A DNA stretch of 64,000 nucleotides from [Phialemoniopsis] sp. UDSM-2020 (taxonomy: Eukaryota > Ascomycota > Sordariomycetes > Thyridiales > Thyridiaceae). How positions within the stretch are numbered: position 1 is the stretch's first letter; each line of letters starts with the position of its first letter. Positions 22,387-32,794 of the stretch are shown here, piece after piece. A model generated the notes under the pieces. It worked only from the letters and a program-made list of their open reading frames with translations, was not told where the DNA came from and made no database searches. A program made the translations under genes and the position numbers. The stretch is taken from the NCBI GenBank assembly GCA_018873225.1, contig JAEILZ010000001.1, positions 7,998,001 to 8,062,000 of the forward strand. Reading direction: 5' to 3'.

Positions 22387-23244
22387 ATGGTCGGGAAATA
22401 TCAAAGTGAGAGCTCACAATCGCACCAATATCTGCACAGACAAAGTACTAACACCTTGCAATAGAGAGCAAACCTCTGAAATATGCTGCTATTGGTATTG
22501 TCGCCGTCTCATTAGGCGTCTTCTACAGTATGTCACCAACGCATCCGCGTCCGCCATATTCTCCACCAACTTACACACTTGTTCTCAGTTCTTTCTCTTG
22601 TCGGCTGCATCTCCACATCACCCGGCATCCCCGATCTCTACCTCGTCAAACTCGAGAACATCAAGACCAATGCTTCCGTCCGCGTAGGCTACTTTGGTAT
22701 GCGATCCTCAACCCTCTCTCGTTTCCGTCCAGATCATCCAAACTGACACCCACCAGGCCTCTGCGCCGGCTTCGCCAACAACCTGACCTGCCAGCCCTCG
22801 TACATGGCCGACAACCGCACCCTGACCGACCCCTTCGCCGACGGCTCCCTCAAGGACTTCCTCCTGCTCGGCCACCAGATCCAGCAGAAGATCATCGTCT
22901 TCGTGCCGCTCTTCGTCGGCGCCCTGCTGCTGCTCTCGTCCATCGTCTCCCTCGTCGTCTTCGACATGATGCCCGACAAGGGTTCCCCGACGGCCCGCAA
23001 CGCGCGCGCCGCCGTCTCCTACCTGACGAGCTACTCGGTCGCCGGCGCCGTGGGCGCGGCGGCCGCCGTCACGATGGCGAGCCGCGCGCTGCAGTTCGCG
23101 GGGACGTCGGTGCTCAACGGTGGGTCTGAGGGGGAGGTGCAGGCTACGGGCGGGATGGCGCTGCAGGTGCTGCAGTGGCTTGCTGTTGTGTTTACGCTGG
23201 GCTGGCATCTGGTTGTCACTGTGCTTTGGGGGTGTACGCAGTGA
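22387..23244 (+). CDS. Fig1-like (claudin-superfamily) four-helix membrane protein
   Basis: Four exons (22387-22405, 22465-22527, 22589-22696 and 22757-23244); 225 aa. The start has a perfect GCCACCATGG context. Helix 1 is near residues 12-35 ('YAAIGIVAVSLGVFYILSLV'). It is followed by 'GCISTSPGIPDLYLVKLEN' and an extracellular 'RVGYFGLCAGFANNLTC', which matches the G-x-G-x-C...C signature of Fig1/claudin-type proteins. Three more hydrophobic helices follow. Fig1 proteins help low-affinity Ca2+ influx and membrane fusion during mating and hyphal fusion in fungi; this assignment is by signature and topology only. Introns are short with CTAAC-type branch points. The gene converges on the decayed helicase gene (230 bp between the ends). 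Confidence 0.75.
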
Positions 23245-23474
23245 TGCGGGATCCTGAAGCGGAGTATGTTGGCCGGTCGTGGAGTTGGGAGTAATGGTGA
23301 TATTTGGGAAGGAAGTAATGGGTCCATGCTTGGGATTAATACAGGTTAGCAAGGGTGGGCTGTTATTTAGAAATGGGTTACGACACGATACAAAGTTTAG
23401 ATTGAACTCCTTCGAATGTCTACCTTCGTCTGTACACTTTTACTTGTTATGTCTTGACCCGTGACCATGCTGCT

Positions 23475-25738
23475 TTAAAAAGTACCAGTGTGTGTATCAA
23501 AGCGAATGCTCTCTGGTTGACTTCCTTGTGCCTTCTGCTGTCGCTGGACATCTTCAATACTCCAGGCACTGCGGCAGTCTTCTCCGGCTGGCGCTGGCTG
23601 CGCCATATCTTTGAAGAACTTTTTGGCGCTATTCAAACCAGTCTCTGAACTAAGGCCTACGTTCCCTTCATCGAGTTCATCTTCCAACCACCTGGGTAGC
23701 AAGTCTCTACTCTTCTCAAACCGACGATCAGCCAGCACTATGACACGGTTGTCGCCCTTGTCCTCCATATCACGACCGAGACACTGAGCTACATGGCGCA
23801 TAGCTTCGAAGATAAGAAAGTCCTTTTCATGGATGCCATACGTCTGGCACAGATATCCCAATCGGGCTTCCAGGACCCGTGACGGTGTGGGAAACGGTAC
23901 TCCAACGAACAGGATGCTTCGTCCGTATTGACCTTTGAACTCCATTTGCTCGGTCGTCTCACCACGAGCAACGCATAGAAACACAGCCCCTCGCCCGTTT
24001 GAGCAAGCCTTGCGATAAATTTCGAGAGCAGAAGCCGTCTCCTGCGCATCTGGAGTTTCCACCAAGAGGGCTTTATGACTCCAGACTTCGTCAAGAATCC
24101 CCGTGTCTTGCCAGGAACTGATGACGACCTGCATGTAGTCGTATGAAGGGAAAAGAACAACCAGACCGTCGGCGGTGATTTTGACAAAGTCGACGAGAAG
24201 CCTTCCATAGCTTCGTATGACGCTAGAATCGTTTTGTGCTTTGAGAGTCGTTTGATCGCTTCCGCGAGTCACTATCATGGGTAAAAATGACCTCCGTGAC
24301 TGATTGATAGCATAAGATCGCTTGAGTACGGGTGCGGATCTTAGCATCCGTGCATACATTTCCAATGGAGAGAGTGCACCCGAGCTGATGATGACTGAGT
24401 GGAACCTCTCGAGTACCGGCTTTATGGCGACTGCTGGATCAAGACAGACAAAGTGCAAAGTAGCGGTGCTCGGAGGCCCGACCTGATTTGAGGCCGGTGG
24501 TTCAAGCATAAGTGTGAAGCCGTTCTCGTCTGCATGTGTTGCGACCAAGCGTGCAAACGTGACGACATCTCTGAGAGCCTCAATGCTTTCCAAGCCAGGC
24601 GTTTCGATATTCCTCATCAGTGACTGCAAACATTCCGTGCAGAAAAGGAGGTGCCTTCGTTCGATCAAGGCGTGCTTTTTGAGATGTTAGGAACTCCGCT
24701 GGTGATTCGTATGTGACCTGCTGGGATTGCATGCGAGCCTGTGAACTTCGTGTCAGCGCTCGATGTGGCGAATTCCACAAGGTGCCCTATCGTGAGGACG
24801 TCAAAGAACCAAAACATACTTTCAAATATTCAACAAGTCTCCGCAGAAAGCTCACGAAATGTTCAGCCCTCCGAATATTGCCGGGTACGGCTTCTGAAAA
24901 GCGCTCCTGATATTGCACCCGTGAACCGTCTGAGAGGACATGGCATTCGGTCTCTAGCATTTCGTAGGTAATTTTCTTCATCTCATCGGCCTTTTGACCA
25001 AGCCACTGCACAGCTGCCGATGCCTCGCTTAGCGTGTCAGTGGTGATTTCGCTACTTAGGGCTTCGATGCATGCAGTATCGATGCAGTGCGCTTCATCAA
25101 AGACGACCACGCTGTCACCAGACAACTCCTCAATAATAGTAATCTTCGGATCAAGGAGGTCGTCGTGAGTGCAGATCAGCACATTGTAGTCATTCAAGTC
25201 GCCCCCGTGGTCCTTTCCCTGTTGGGCAAGCTCTTCGACTTTCCAGATTTCGGATGGGTGTGAGCCTCCTGGGCCCGAAAGATCGAAGCATGTCCTTCTA
25301 GTCAAACCGAGACCGCGCAATTCTTCCTCGCGGCCTAATTCCGTAACTCGATGCTTTGCAAGGATCTTCAGTTCCGCTAGGGCTTTCTCGACCTCGGATC
25401 TTTGACCTAGACGAATGAGCTACGTACAGAAGAGGAACAGTCAATTCCGTCGGCTTACGCGTGCAGAAAATGAGATTTCGTTTGACGGGATTATGATGCT
25501 GATATGCCACGACCAGGCTCAACAGTGGCGAGATTCTCCCGCTGATCCCTGGCATCTCCAAGAGGCAACTCCCGCCCGAGTCGAGAGCTCCTACAATCCT
25601 GGCGTTAGTGTTACAGAAGCGAAGAGCGTGCAAGATAGGGAAAGCATTACGTGTAACGTCGCAGAGATAGGCATACTGCTCCGCGTATATGTTTGGGTAC
25701 GGGAATAAGACTTCAAGGTCGTCAATGAAGAACTTCAT
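23475..25738 (-). pseudogene. Degenerate paralogue of the TFIIH helicase RAD3/XPD
   Basis: Four exons can be traced (25738-25651, 25590-25459, 25406-24820 and 24738-23475), all with GT-AG introns. The start 'MKFFIDDLEVLFPYP' and segments such as 'VPGNIRRAEHFVSFLRRLVEY'-like, 'VETPDAQETASALEIYRKAC' and 'VIVLADRRFEKSR' identify it as RAD3/XPD, the 5'-3' DNA helicase of TFIIH. Key parts are gone. Walker A reads 'MPGISGRISPLLS', with Arg in place of the Lys and Ile in place of the Thr. The Fe-S cluster region is replaced by about 35 unrelated residues. Motif V reads 'TTEQMEF'. Motif VI lacks its last Arg. The DEAH box ('VVVFDEAHCID') remains. Exon 4 carries a 2-nt deletion near 24685, after which the original frame stops at 24580 and the homologous frame resumes. 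A true, essential XPD must lie elsewhere. An assembly error is possible for the frameshift but not for the motif losses. Confidence 0.85.
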
Positions 25739-26075
25739 ACTAGCTCGAGAAAGAGAAGAAGGCGTCCAATACTGGTATCCAAGAATTGCAGGGACTCGGG
25801 CTGAGATATGTCTGCCTGGCGCGGGGTCCGGGCCGCATTGATGATCAGTGCCGGAAACCAATCAAATCACAACATTTGTCTGATGATCAAAATCAATTGG
25901 CTTGCCTTTAGGTAAGGCTAACAATCACCAGACAGTACACCAACACAGCTTTTTACAACACAATGCACACAATGTTTGTATAAAGTGTATCCGGACAAGA
26001 GAAGGAATCTCATTTTCGATCCTCAGTCATTGACTATGGTACAAAGCTCTCCTCCGTCCCCCGCCAACGATTTTC
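25739..26075. other. Short intergenic spacer
   Basis: Lies between the BTB gene's stop and the helicase-like start (both minus strand). No gene or repeat recognised. Confidence 0.5.
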
Positions 26076-26969
26076 TCAGCAGGTCTCGTCGTTCATACAA
26101 AGGGGTCTCAGATACCAGTGTTCCTCAATGAGCCTCCGGACGAGGTATGGGCGCTTCTTGATCTGGGTTCTCGTCTCTTTGTTGACAAAAGCGCATTCGT
26201 CCAGAGTATCAAGAAAGTTTATGAACTCCCGTTGCAGTGGGTGGTCTTGGCGGTCAGGACAGAAGATCACTTCAACGGCCCTGAAGAACTTTGCTCGGTA
26301 CTCCGAGGTCATAATGGTCTCGTCCATGAAGTTGTTGTCTGGATCTGTCCGTGGAACCAAGTGATGCCGGATTTGCGGCTCAAATCGGGCGAGCATCAGG
26401 TCGAATGACTCCTCAAGCCTGTCTCTGGATAGTTGGACAAGATCGTCTACGCCCAGATAGTCGGCCACATCATAGATGTCAATAATCCTCAAGGGCCCGA
26501 TTGCCGGGACCGAGGCGAACAGATCTTCCAGTATCGGGATCCGAGTAAGAAAGTCTGTACCTGTTCATGTAATGTAAGCAATTTTACATGAGCTTATGCA
26601 ATGATTAATTAAGGTGTGAAGTCCTAGCACATACAGTCGGGGACATGAAGCCACTCCAACACAATGTCCAAGATGTCCGGATCAATCTCCTCAAGAGTGA
26701 TCTCACTGCTTCGGGATTCCTGCAAAAATAGGTAAGCAAGATAGAACGTCTCATCCAAAAGCGGGTGACTGTCTTACTAGGAATGGAGTTGAAAAGAACT
26801 TGCGGCACCACCGTGAGCGATCCTGCAGAACTTCCTTGTGCAGCTCCCACTCGCGCCCCTCACATTTGACAGTGACAACAGAGCCCCATCCTGTCCAAAG
26901 GACTTTGGGACGGTCAAGAACGTTCAAATCTTCCTTGAATGAGGCGTCGCCGCTGTCAAGCTCGCTCAT
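26076..26969 (-). CDS. BTB/POZ domain protein
   Basis: Three exons (26969-26778, 26719-26635 and 26560-26076); 253 aa. An N-terminal BTB fold is indicated by 'SVVTVKCEGREWELHKEVLQ' and 'RSRWCRKFFSTPF' (about residues 30-63), then 'LEEIDPDILDIVLEWLHV' and 'LRIIDIYDVADYLGVDDL', the usual order of strand, helix and helix-pair segments. A C-terminal helical extension is rich in Arg, Glu and aromatic residues. Many fungi carry families of such short BTB proteins of unknown function, some acting as Cul3 adaptors or nuclear scaffolds. No DNA-binding or Kelch domain is attached. Introns are GT-AG, and the last acceptor restores the frame at 'VPDCTDFLTR'. Confidence 0.85.
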
Positions 26970-27535
26970 CCTGCTGGTGACGGATGTTGCGAATCAGCAG
27001 AGGTTTGTAGAGAATTGGGTATCGTAGAAGGCAGTCGAGTGTTGCAATCTGAGAAGTGGGAGGTGAGATAGAAGTGAAGCGTTTAGATTGCAGAGAACAT
27101 AGCCGGCCCTGTCACTTCCCCGAACTGCTTAGTGGCCAGATCGATTTGCCACAAAGTTTCTCGGTCTAACAACGATAGTGATTGAAACGCAGTGCCTATC
27201 ATCTTTCGAGCGTTGTCCGATAGGGGAATTCTTAGCGTTTCCCATATATTGAATTGGCCGAGCGTGATGTGTGGCACATATGCATAGGCTTCATGAACAA
27301 GGACAAGTACAAATGGTCATAGCTAACAAGTCACCATGAGGCTCACGGAAAAGACAGCACGGAACAGAGTTTGAGAATCAAGAGGTCAATTCATCATTTT
27401 GTGTATGTAGTTGGCCCAAAAGGCAGTGGAGTGGTGTATTAACACGCTACTCGGCGGAGAGTGCGAGGAGAAGAAAGTGTCAAGGTAGGTGCTCAAGATG
27501 AGGCCTTGCCCGACGCCCCAAGTGTGGATGCAGCC
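26970..27535. other. Intergenic region (0.57 kb)
   Basis: Contains an open frame of about 77 codons on the minus strand (about 27313-27083) with protein-like composition ('PHITLGQFNIWETLRIPLS') and no recognisable family. It has no upstream ATG in frame before a stop and may be a remnant or a terminal exon of an unseen gene. Confidence 0.35.
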
Positions 27536-28711
27536 TTAAGGCCAGGTGAGGATGAGGCCCCAGGCCAGATTGACCTGCTTCTGGCCGTTCTCGCAGAGCG
27601 CAGAGCCCTCGGCGTGGATGATGCCATTCTGGGCTGAATGAATGACCTGCTGAATGTAATAGCGGATGTCTCCAGTGCCCACTAGAACCGGGGCCGACTC
27701 GGAGGCCTTGTTGAACTTGACTCCAAAGGTACAGGTGCCGTGAGACACGATGCGAACAAACTTGCCGTCGCCGTGAAACTCGTCGTCGGAGATGGAGTAG
27801 TAGCCCTGGTTGCGGGCCAGGTCTTCAGCGAGCTGCTGGCAGTCCTCGGCGAGCGGGGCGAAGGGCTTGGAGTCGACAACGGGGGAGGACTCGCCGCAGT
27901 AGTGGTCGTTGCCGTGGGGCTTGAAGTCGATGCTACGGCGAGAAGGAACAGTGTTGACGTGGCGCACGGCCCAAGCCATGGAGAGCTTCTCACCGTCGGA
28001 TTGAGGGCAGAACAGGGCGCCAGTGGCGTGGACGACGCCCCTATCGTTCTCAGAGGTGGTGCGGCGGATGAAGTAGCGGATGTCATCAGAGCCGACGAAG
28101 AGGTCGCCCTGGACCTCATCGTCTAGGAGCGCAATGGCGAACTCGCAGGTGCCCAACGAGGCGACAGTGACCCACTTCTCTTGGTGCTTGCCGAACTCGG
28201 ATGACGAGATAGCGAAGCTGCCCTGCTTGTCGAACTCGGATGACGAGATAGCGAAGCTGCCCTGCTTGTCGATGAAGGAGGTGGCGAGGGCGTTGCAGTC
28301 GCGGGCCAGGGGTGCGCCGTCGAGGGACAGCGTCACGGGGAAGGTGTCCTGGCTGCACTGCGTGTTCTTGTCGCCGGTCTTGAAGACGATGTCATTGCCG
28401 AAGTGAACGTCGCGGGGGTTGAGGGGGGTGATGGTGGTGACCGGGAATGAGGTGGAGGGCAGGGGGACGCGGGTGAGAGTGGGAATCTTGGTGACGGGGT
28501 TCTTGGGGGTGGGCCAGAAGGCGGTGCGAAGGGTAGTCGGAATGAGACCAGCAAGGCCAGTGTGCGGGAGAGAAGTGTGCTGAAGGACGGTGGTCTCAGA
28601 AGTAGTTGAGCAGGAGGTCGAAGTGGCGTTCTCGGTCTGACCCTGAGCCGCGGCCAAGACCGAGCCGAGGAGGCCCAGAGCGAGGCCGACGTACATGGTG
28701 ATGCGGACCAT
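27536..28711 (-). CDS. Secreted protein with two Hce2/Ecp2-like domains
   Basis: A single exon, 391 aa, starting at the first ATG (28711). A signal peptide is clear ('MVRITMYVGLALGLLGSVLA', cleavage near AAA-QG). A Thr/Ser/Pro-rich linker leads to two copies of a domain of about 110 residues, each with the order C...DC...GTC...DIRY(F/Y)I...G(A/S)..C...AW ('LARDCNALATSF' and 'LAEDCQQLAEDL'). This Cys spacing resembles Hce2 (Ecp2 homologue) domains of fungal effectors, which can provoke host cell death; the assignment is by pattern. Within domain 1, 13 residues (DKQGSFAISSSEF) are exactly duplicated by a 39-bp tandem repeat. A possible TATA element (CATAAAAGG) lies near 28884-28892. Acts outside the cell. 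Confidence 0.75.
   Translation of the reverse strand: MVRITMYVGLALGLLGSVLAAAQGQTENATSTSCSTTSETTVLQHTSLPHTGLAGLIPTTLRTAFWPTPKNPVTKIPTLTRVPLPSTSFPVTTITPLNPRDVHFGNDIVFKTGDKNTQCSQDTFPVTLSLDGAPLARDCNALATSFIDKQGSFAISSSEFDKQGSFAISSSEFGKHQEKWVTVASLGTCEFAIALLDDEVQGDLFVGSDDIRYFIRRTTSENDRGVVHATGALFCPQSDGEKLSMAWAVRHVNTVPSRRSIDFKPHGNDHYCGESSPVVDSKPFAPLAEDCQQLAEDLARNQGYYSISDDEFHGDGKFVRIVSHGTCTFGVKFNKASESAPVLVGTGDIRYYIQQVIHSAQNGIIHAEGSALCENGQKQVNLAWGLILTWP
28194..28271. repeat. 39-bp perfect tandem duplication inside the Hce2-like gene
   Basis: Two identical 39-bp units (28194-28232 and 28233-28271), in frame, each encoding DKQGSFAISSSEF on the minus strand. The complete identity, including third codon positions, indicates a recent duplication. 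Confidence 0.95.
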
Positions 28712-29561
28712 GATGCAAGTAGACTTGAGAGTACTTGAGAGTTTTGTGAACGATGTGAAGAGTGTGATGGTATGAGTAAGTTTGATGGATCGTTTTGTCA
28801 ATCAGAGAGGATGGTGATGAAGATGGGGGAGAGGTGGAAAAGGAAGAGAAGGAGAAAGAGGTTTAGAGGTGGAAGAGGAGCACCCTTTTATGCTCAAAAG
28901 ACGAGGCAGAATTCGATGAGATTCAACCACCTCGAATTCTGTTGACTTGCAGAAATGATGAGTGATGCTGTCAGGGACGCGTGATTCACGGGTGATGGGA
29001 TGAAATGGGTGACAGAAACCTCATTAGCTTGCTAGAATCATCTAGATGACCAGGGCACGAATTATAATCTTATTCAACAATTCCTTTATATATCACTAGC
29101 AGCCACCACGATCATATCACATCACTGAAGCATTCGCCATCTGAGTTGATGATCTTGAGGGGCTTCAATGTTGTTGGTGTTCTGGCCGGCCACCCTCTCG
29201 AGACTTCCGATTGTAAACTGCAGCGCCTTCCGTGATATTCATAGAGTCTAGTGTAGCAGGTGCAACGCGATGCCCACCTTCCTGCCCACTGTTTTCAAGC
29301 CACAAAAGCCAACAGCAATCACTCCTCCTTTCTTCCCTAGCTTTCTCTTCTCTTCTTCCAAGGCAGAAAATCCCACACTGTCTCTCACAATCACACAGCG
29401 GTGACAGTCTACAGAAATCACCCGTCACACCCTATTCATCCTAAGACCACTGCTCCTGGTGACAAGAAGACCACTGGTCCCGGTGACAAGAAGAAGCGCA
29501 CCACTGATTCTGTCTTTTGAGTCATCATTCATTTGGTGTACGAAGCACCGTGCCACGAAGC
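28712..29561. other. Divergent intergenic region with short tandem repeat
   Basis: Promoters of the secreted protein (minus) and of the nuclear coiled-coil protein (plus). At about 29449-29496 an imperfect 24-bp repeat (ACCACTGCTCCTGGTGACAA / ACCACTGGTCCCGGTGACAA) reads as TT(A)PGDKK-like in one plus-strand frame that ends in TGA at 29517-29519, before the next ATG. It could be an upstream exon or ORF (inference). Confidence 0.4.
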
Positions 29562-31415
29562 ATGGAGGCTTTAGATCCTGTCACACCGGCCCACGGACCA
29601 CCAGTAAGCTCACAGACATGGACCGGTGTTGGAGGCGACGCTCCCCAACCGAGGACGTCCAAGGACGTTGATGTTTTCGATGGTGACCTGCAAGATGATG
29701 AGGTGGCTGACAAAACGCCTATTCCGACTCAAAAGCCACAAACCTCGTCTGCGACTAGATCGAATCCGCCCAAGATCACTTGGAAACGAGTGGCAAAGAA
29801 GTCGTATCAAGAAAGCGATGACGACTATGAGGATGACGGCCCGCCACCGACTTCGTCTCCTCGGCCGAAGAGAAAGAAGCAAAAGCAGGACAAACAAGCT
29901 TCTTCTGACAGGCTCGAGGAAATGCTGCAGCCAATTGACTCGGATGTTGCGTCAACTGCGAAGCCGCAGCTACGACCAAAAGTCCAGAGTAAGGCTCGTG
30001 CCTCCAAGACCCAGCCAGCCTCGGCTCCAAAGGGCTCAAAGTCTCGAAGAGCCCCAGCAGCTACCAAGAAGGTATCATCAGCAGCCCGGAGGCCGGCGCA
30101 GAAAACTGCCCAGAATAAGCGTAAGGCCAAAGAGCCTTATGCAAACGAGAAGCCTCGAGGTCTCCAGCAATCACAGGCTTCAAGTTACGACCTGGATCTA
30201 GCTACTTCGCCCCTACCTCAGACAGCGCCGGGCTATGACGGAGGCAAGAAATCGCAGAGCGAGAGCGATCACAACTTGCCCCAAGCCCAGAACAGCCCGA
30301 TCGAGATATCCTCGCGTTCATCATCTGATGACGAGGTCTTCATTCCCGACGAACTCACAGCCTACCGGGATGCTCCGACCCGCCCACTAAGATCTCGAAA
30401 GCCCACGCCTGGTGTCAGAGAGAAGGTTATCAATACCCAGAAAGACGAACTCGAAACGGTCGGTTGCGAAGAGGAGATTGCAGATTCATACGAGCCCATA
30501 CGTGAAACAGCGGAGAACTGTCTGAGGGCTTCAGAGCAAAATAATGACTTGGAACGGTCTGCCATTCCTTTTGCAAGTCCAGCACAGACACCAGCAATAG
30601 CCCCCTGCCCCACGCAAGCACCGAGCAGTCCCGTCCCTCGGCGTACATACACGCCCTTTCCAAAGCCTCTGCCTGCCATGCAGAAGAGCGATCCCTTTAC
30701 GGCTGGCGAGCAGAGTCTGCCGACTCGCTTCACAGCAAAGCTACTCCGGACTACCTCTGATGAGGACCACGAACATGCGCGCAAGTCCTACCAGGGTGTT
30801 GCACGACTTGGTCGAGAACACGAGGAACAGTCACACATCGTCGGCGATGCAATGATGAGGGCTCTGACTGCCGACCGGTCGGCCAGGAATCGGCGAGTGT
30901 CAAACACGCTGCCGGAGCTGGAGAACAACTCGCACAGTCTGAAACATGGTGCTTCTGAGAATCAGACAACGGCTGAAGAGTGGTGGTTGTCTGTTACCGA
31001 GCCGAGCGTGCGAGACTTGGCCGCTACGATGAGTACAATCACCAAGGTACACCTTTCCAATGCCATCCACTTTGCATCGAAGCTAATCGTGCCCTAGAAA
31101 ATTGTCCGCTTCCTTGTGTCTGAGCAGACTGCTATCAAGGATGTCGTCGACGAGTATGAGAAAGGGGGCCAGCGGGTGATCCAGAACCTCACAAGACGAC
31201 ACGAGACGGAGAGACTCCAAAGCTTGCAGGGCATGGAAGAACGAAAGGCTCAATTCATCCGGACATGCCACAAGGCCAGCCGAGAGAATCGCGAAGCAGC
31301 CAACAGCCTTGCTTCGATCGACCTGGCCTCGCTCACTGACAGCCTGAAGGAAGACCGTGTTGGGACCAGTCTGAGGGCGCTCCGGGATGGGGACAAGACG
31401 CGATCTCGCAGATGA
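29562..31415 (+). CDS. Unrecognised, largely disordered nuclear protein with C-terminal coiled coil
   Basis: Two exons (29562-31046 and 31098-31415); 600 aa. I do not recognise a named family. The first 400 residues are Lys/Ser/Pro-rich and probably disordered, with clusters of basic residues fitting nuclear localisation ('SPRPKRKKQKQDKQASS' and 'AQNKRKAKEPYANEKPRG') and a SUMO-interaction-like acidic stretch ('SPIEISSRSSSDDEVFIP'). The C-terminal 200 residues are helical and charged, with a coiled-coil-like region ('KDVVDEYEKGGQRVIQNLTR' onward). The intron (GTACAC donor, CCCTAG acceptor) lies in the helical part and keeps the frame. Probably a chromatin or nuclear-structure protein (inference). 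Confidence 0.75.
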
Positions 31416-32794
31416 AACAATAAGTGTACCTAGATGTATTTGCCAAATATTTGCTAGACTGCTAGTGCATGGTTTGTTGATGACTTGGGGCAGTGACAAG
31501 TCATTCACCATAGTAATTCCAAGGGTCTTTTCGTTGCGTCTCTTTGAGGAATTTTGACTGTCGGCCGTGTTGATTTATGCTCCTCTCAACACCAAAAATA
31601 ACGACTAGTCGCTGCGCCTCTAAACTTTGGCCTCGGCTTTGCCGTCTGCCAGATTTGGTGTCGCGCGGGTCGGCAAAGCACATGCACATTCGACCAAAAC
31701 GGCTTGGTTTCAATTGGCTTGCCTAAAGTGACGTACCACTTTGCGACCAAAAGCGGTTCTCACCATGTGCGATACCGACATCGCACGTCATGAGCTGTAG
31801 GGCGAAAAACAGCCCAAATGCTACTTGGAGGCCAGTCGGCGAATGGCTCAATAGAAAGACACAAGCCCGTCGATTGTCAACATCGTGAGCGGCGGGGCTT
31901 TTCAATTAAACCCTCCAGCTCTTCTATATATACAACAGTCAACAACTTTTCAAAATCAGCTAAAGTGGCCGGGGTGCTCGATCGAGTTCCAAGAAAAATG
32001 ACAACTCGATTAGACGAGAGCAAGGTGGGCAGGCAAAACCACAATGGCAATTGAATTGCTCAGCCTCGGGTTTGTCGTGGCAGGCCGCCCATGCCCATGG
32101 TCTGGTCCGGATCCGTCCCGTCCTTTTTGGGCCTATGGGATCAGTTGCTCCAGGGCTCACGGGGTGCACCTTGGGCTGGGCCACGGGCTGGCCAGGTGCC
32201 CTTGGAGCTTGGCTATCAACCCCACACTCTGTAACCAGAAACCGCCCAAAACCCCCCGCAGTTCCCACTTTCAAACGCAAATTCCAGCGTGATCATCATC
32301 CTTGGTTCCCCCATCAAGGTCAGACTTCACCAGCATTGTGTGGTTCCTATCCTTATTGTGCGCGCTCTTCAACGTTGTGTCTATTGTTCCATTGCTGTCG
32401 CGCGCGGTTCTGCGACTGAATCCGGACAGGAGAGATAGCTATTGTTGTCAATCCTTGGCCTCTTTACAAAGAACAATAGAGAGCGAAGTAGTCTCTCCCG
32501 CCGGTTCCAGTCACCCTCTTTTCCCGCCAGCCGCCGAGAGGCCCGACGTTTGAGTGTCACAGAGTTTGGGCGCGCGCGCAATTGAAGCAATCCGATCAAC
32601 GACTCTGCACGTTCTCCTCCATACCAAACAACAAACGACAATAGCGACAATAGCATTCACTTGGAACACGGACCTCCGCCTTCCTCCTACCGCACCGAAC
32701 CGACCGCATAAATAACTTCGAAAACTCCTCCCTTCCCTTCGATCCCGTACCCGAATCCCACGAACCTCGAGAAACTCTCTGGATAGGAAAAGCG
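31416..32794. other. Intergenic region (1.4 kb)
   Basis: Holds the 3' flank of the coiled-coil gene and the promoter and leader of the protease gene. The last 300 bp are pyrimidine-rich leader sequence. Open frames are short and overlap in all frames; none recognised. Confidence 0.45.
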
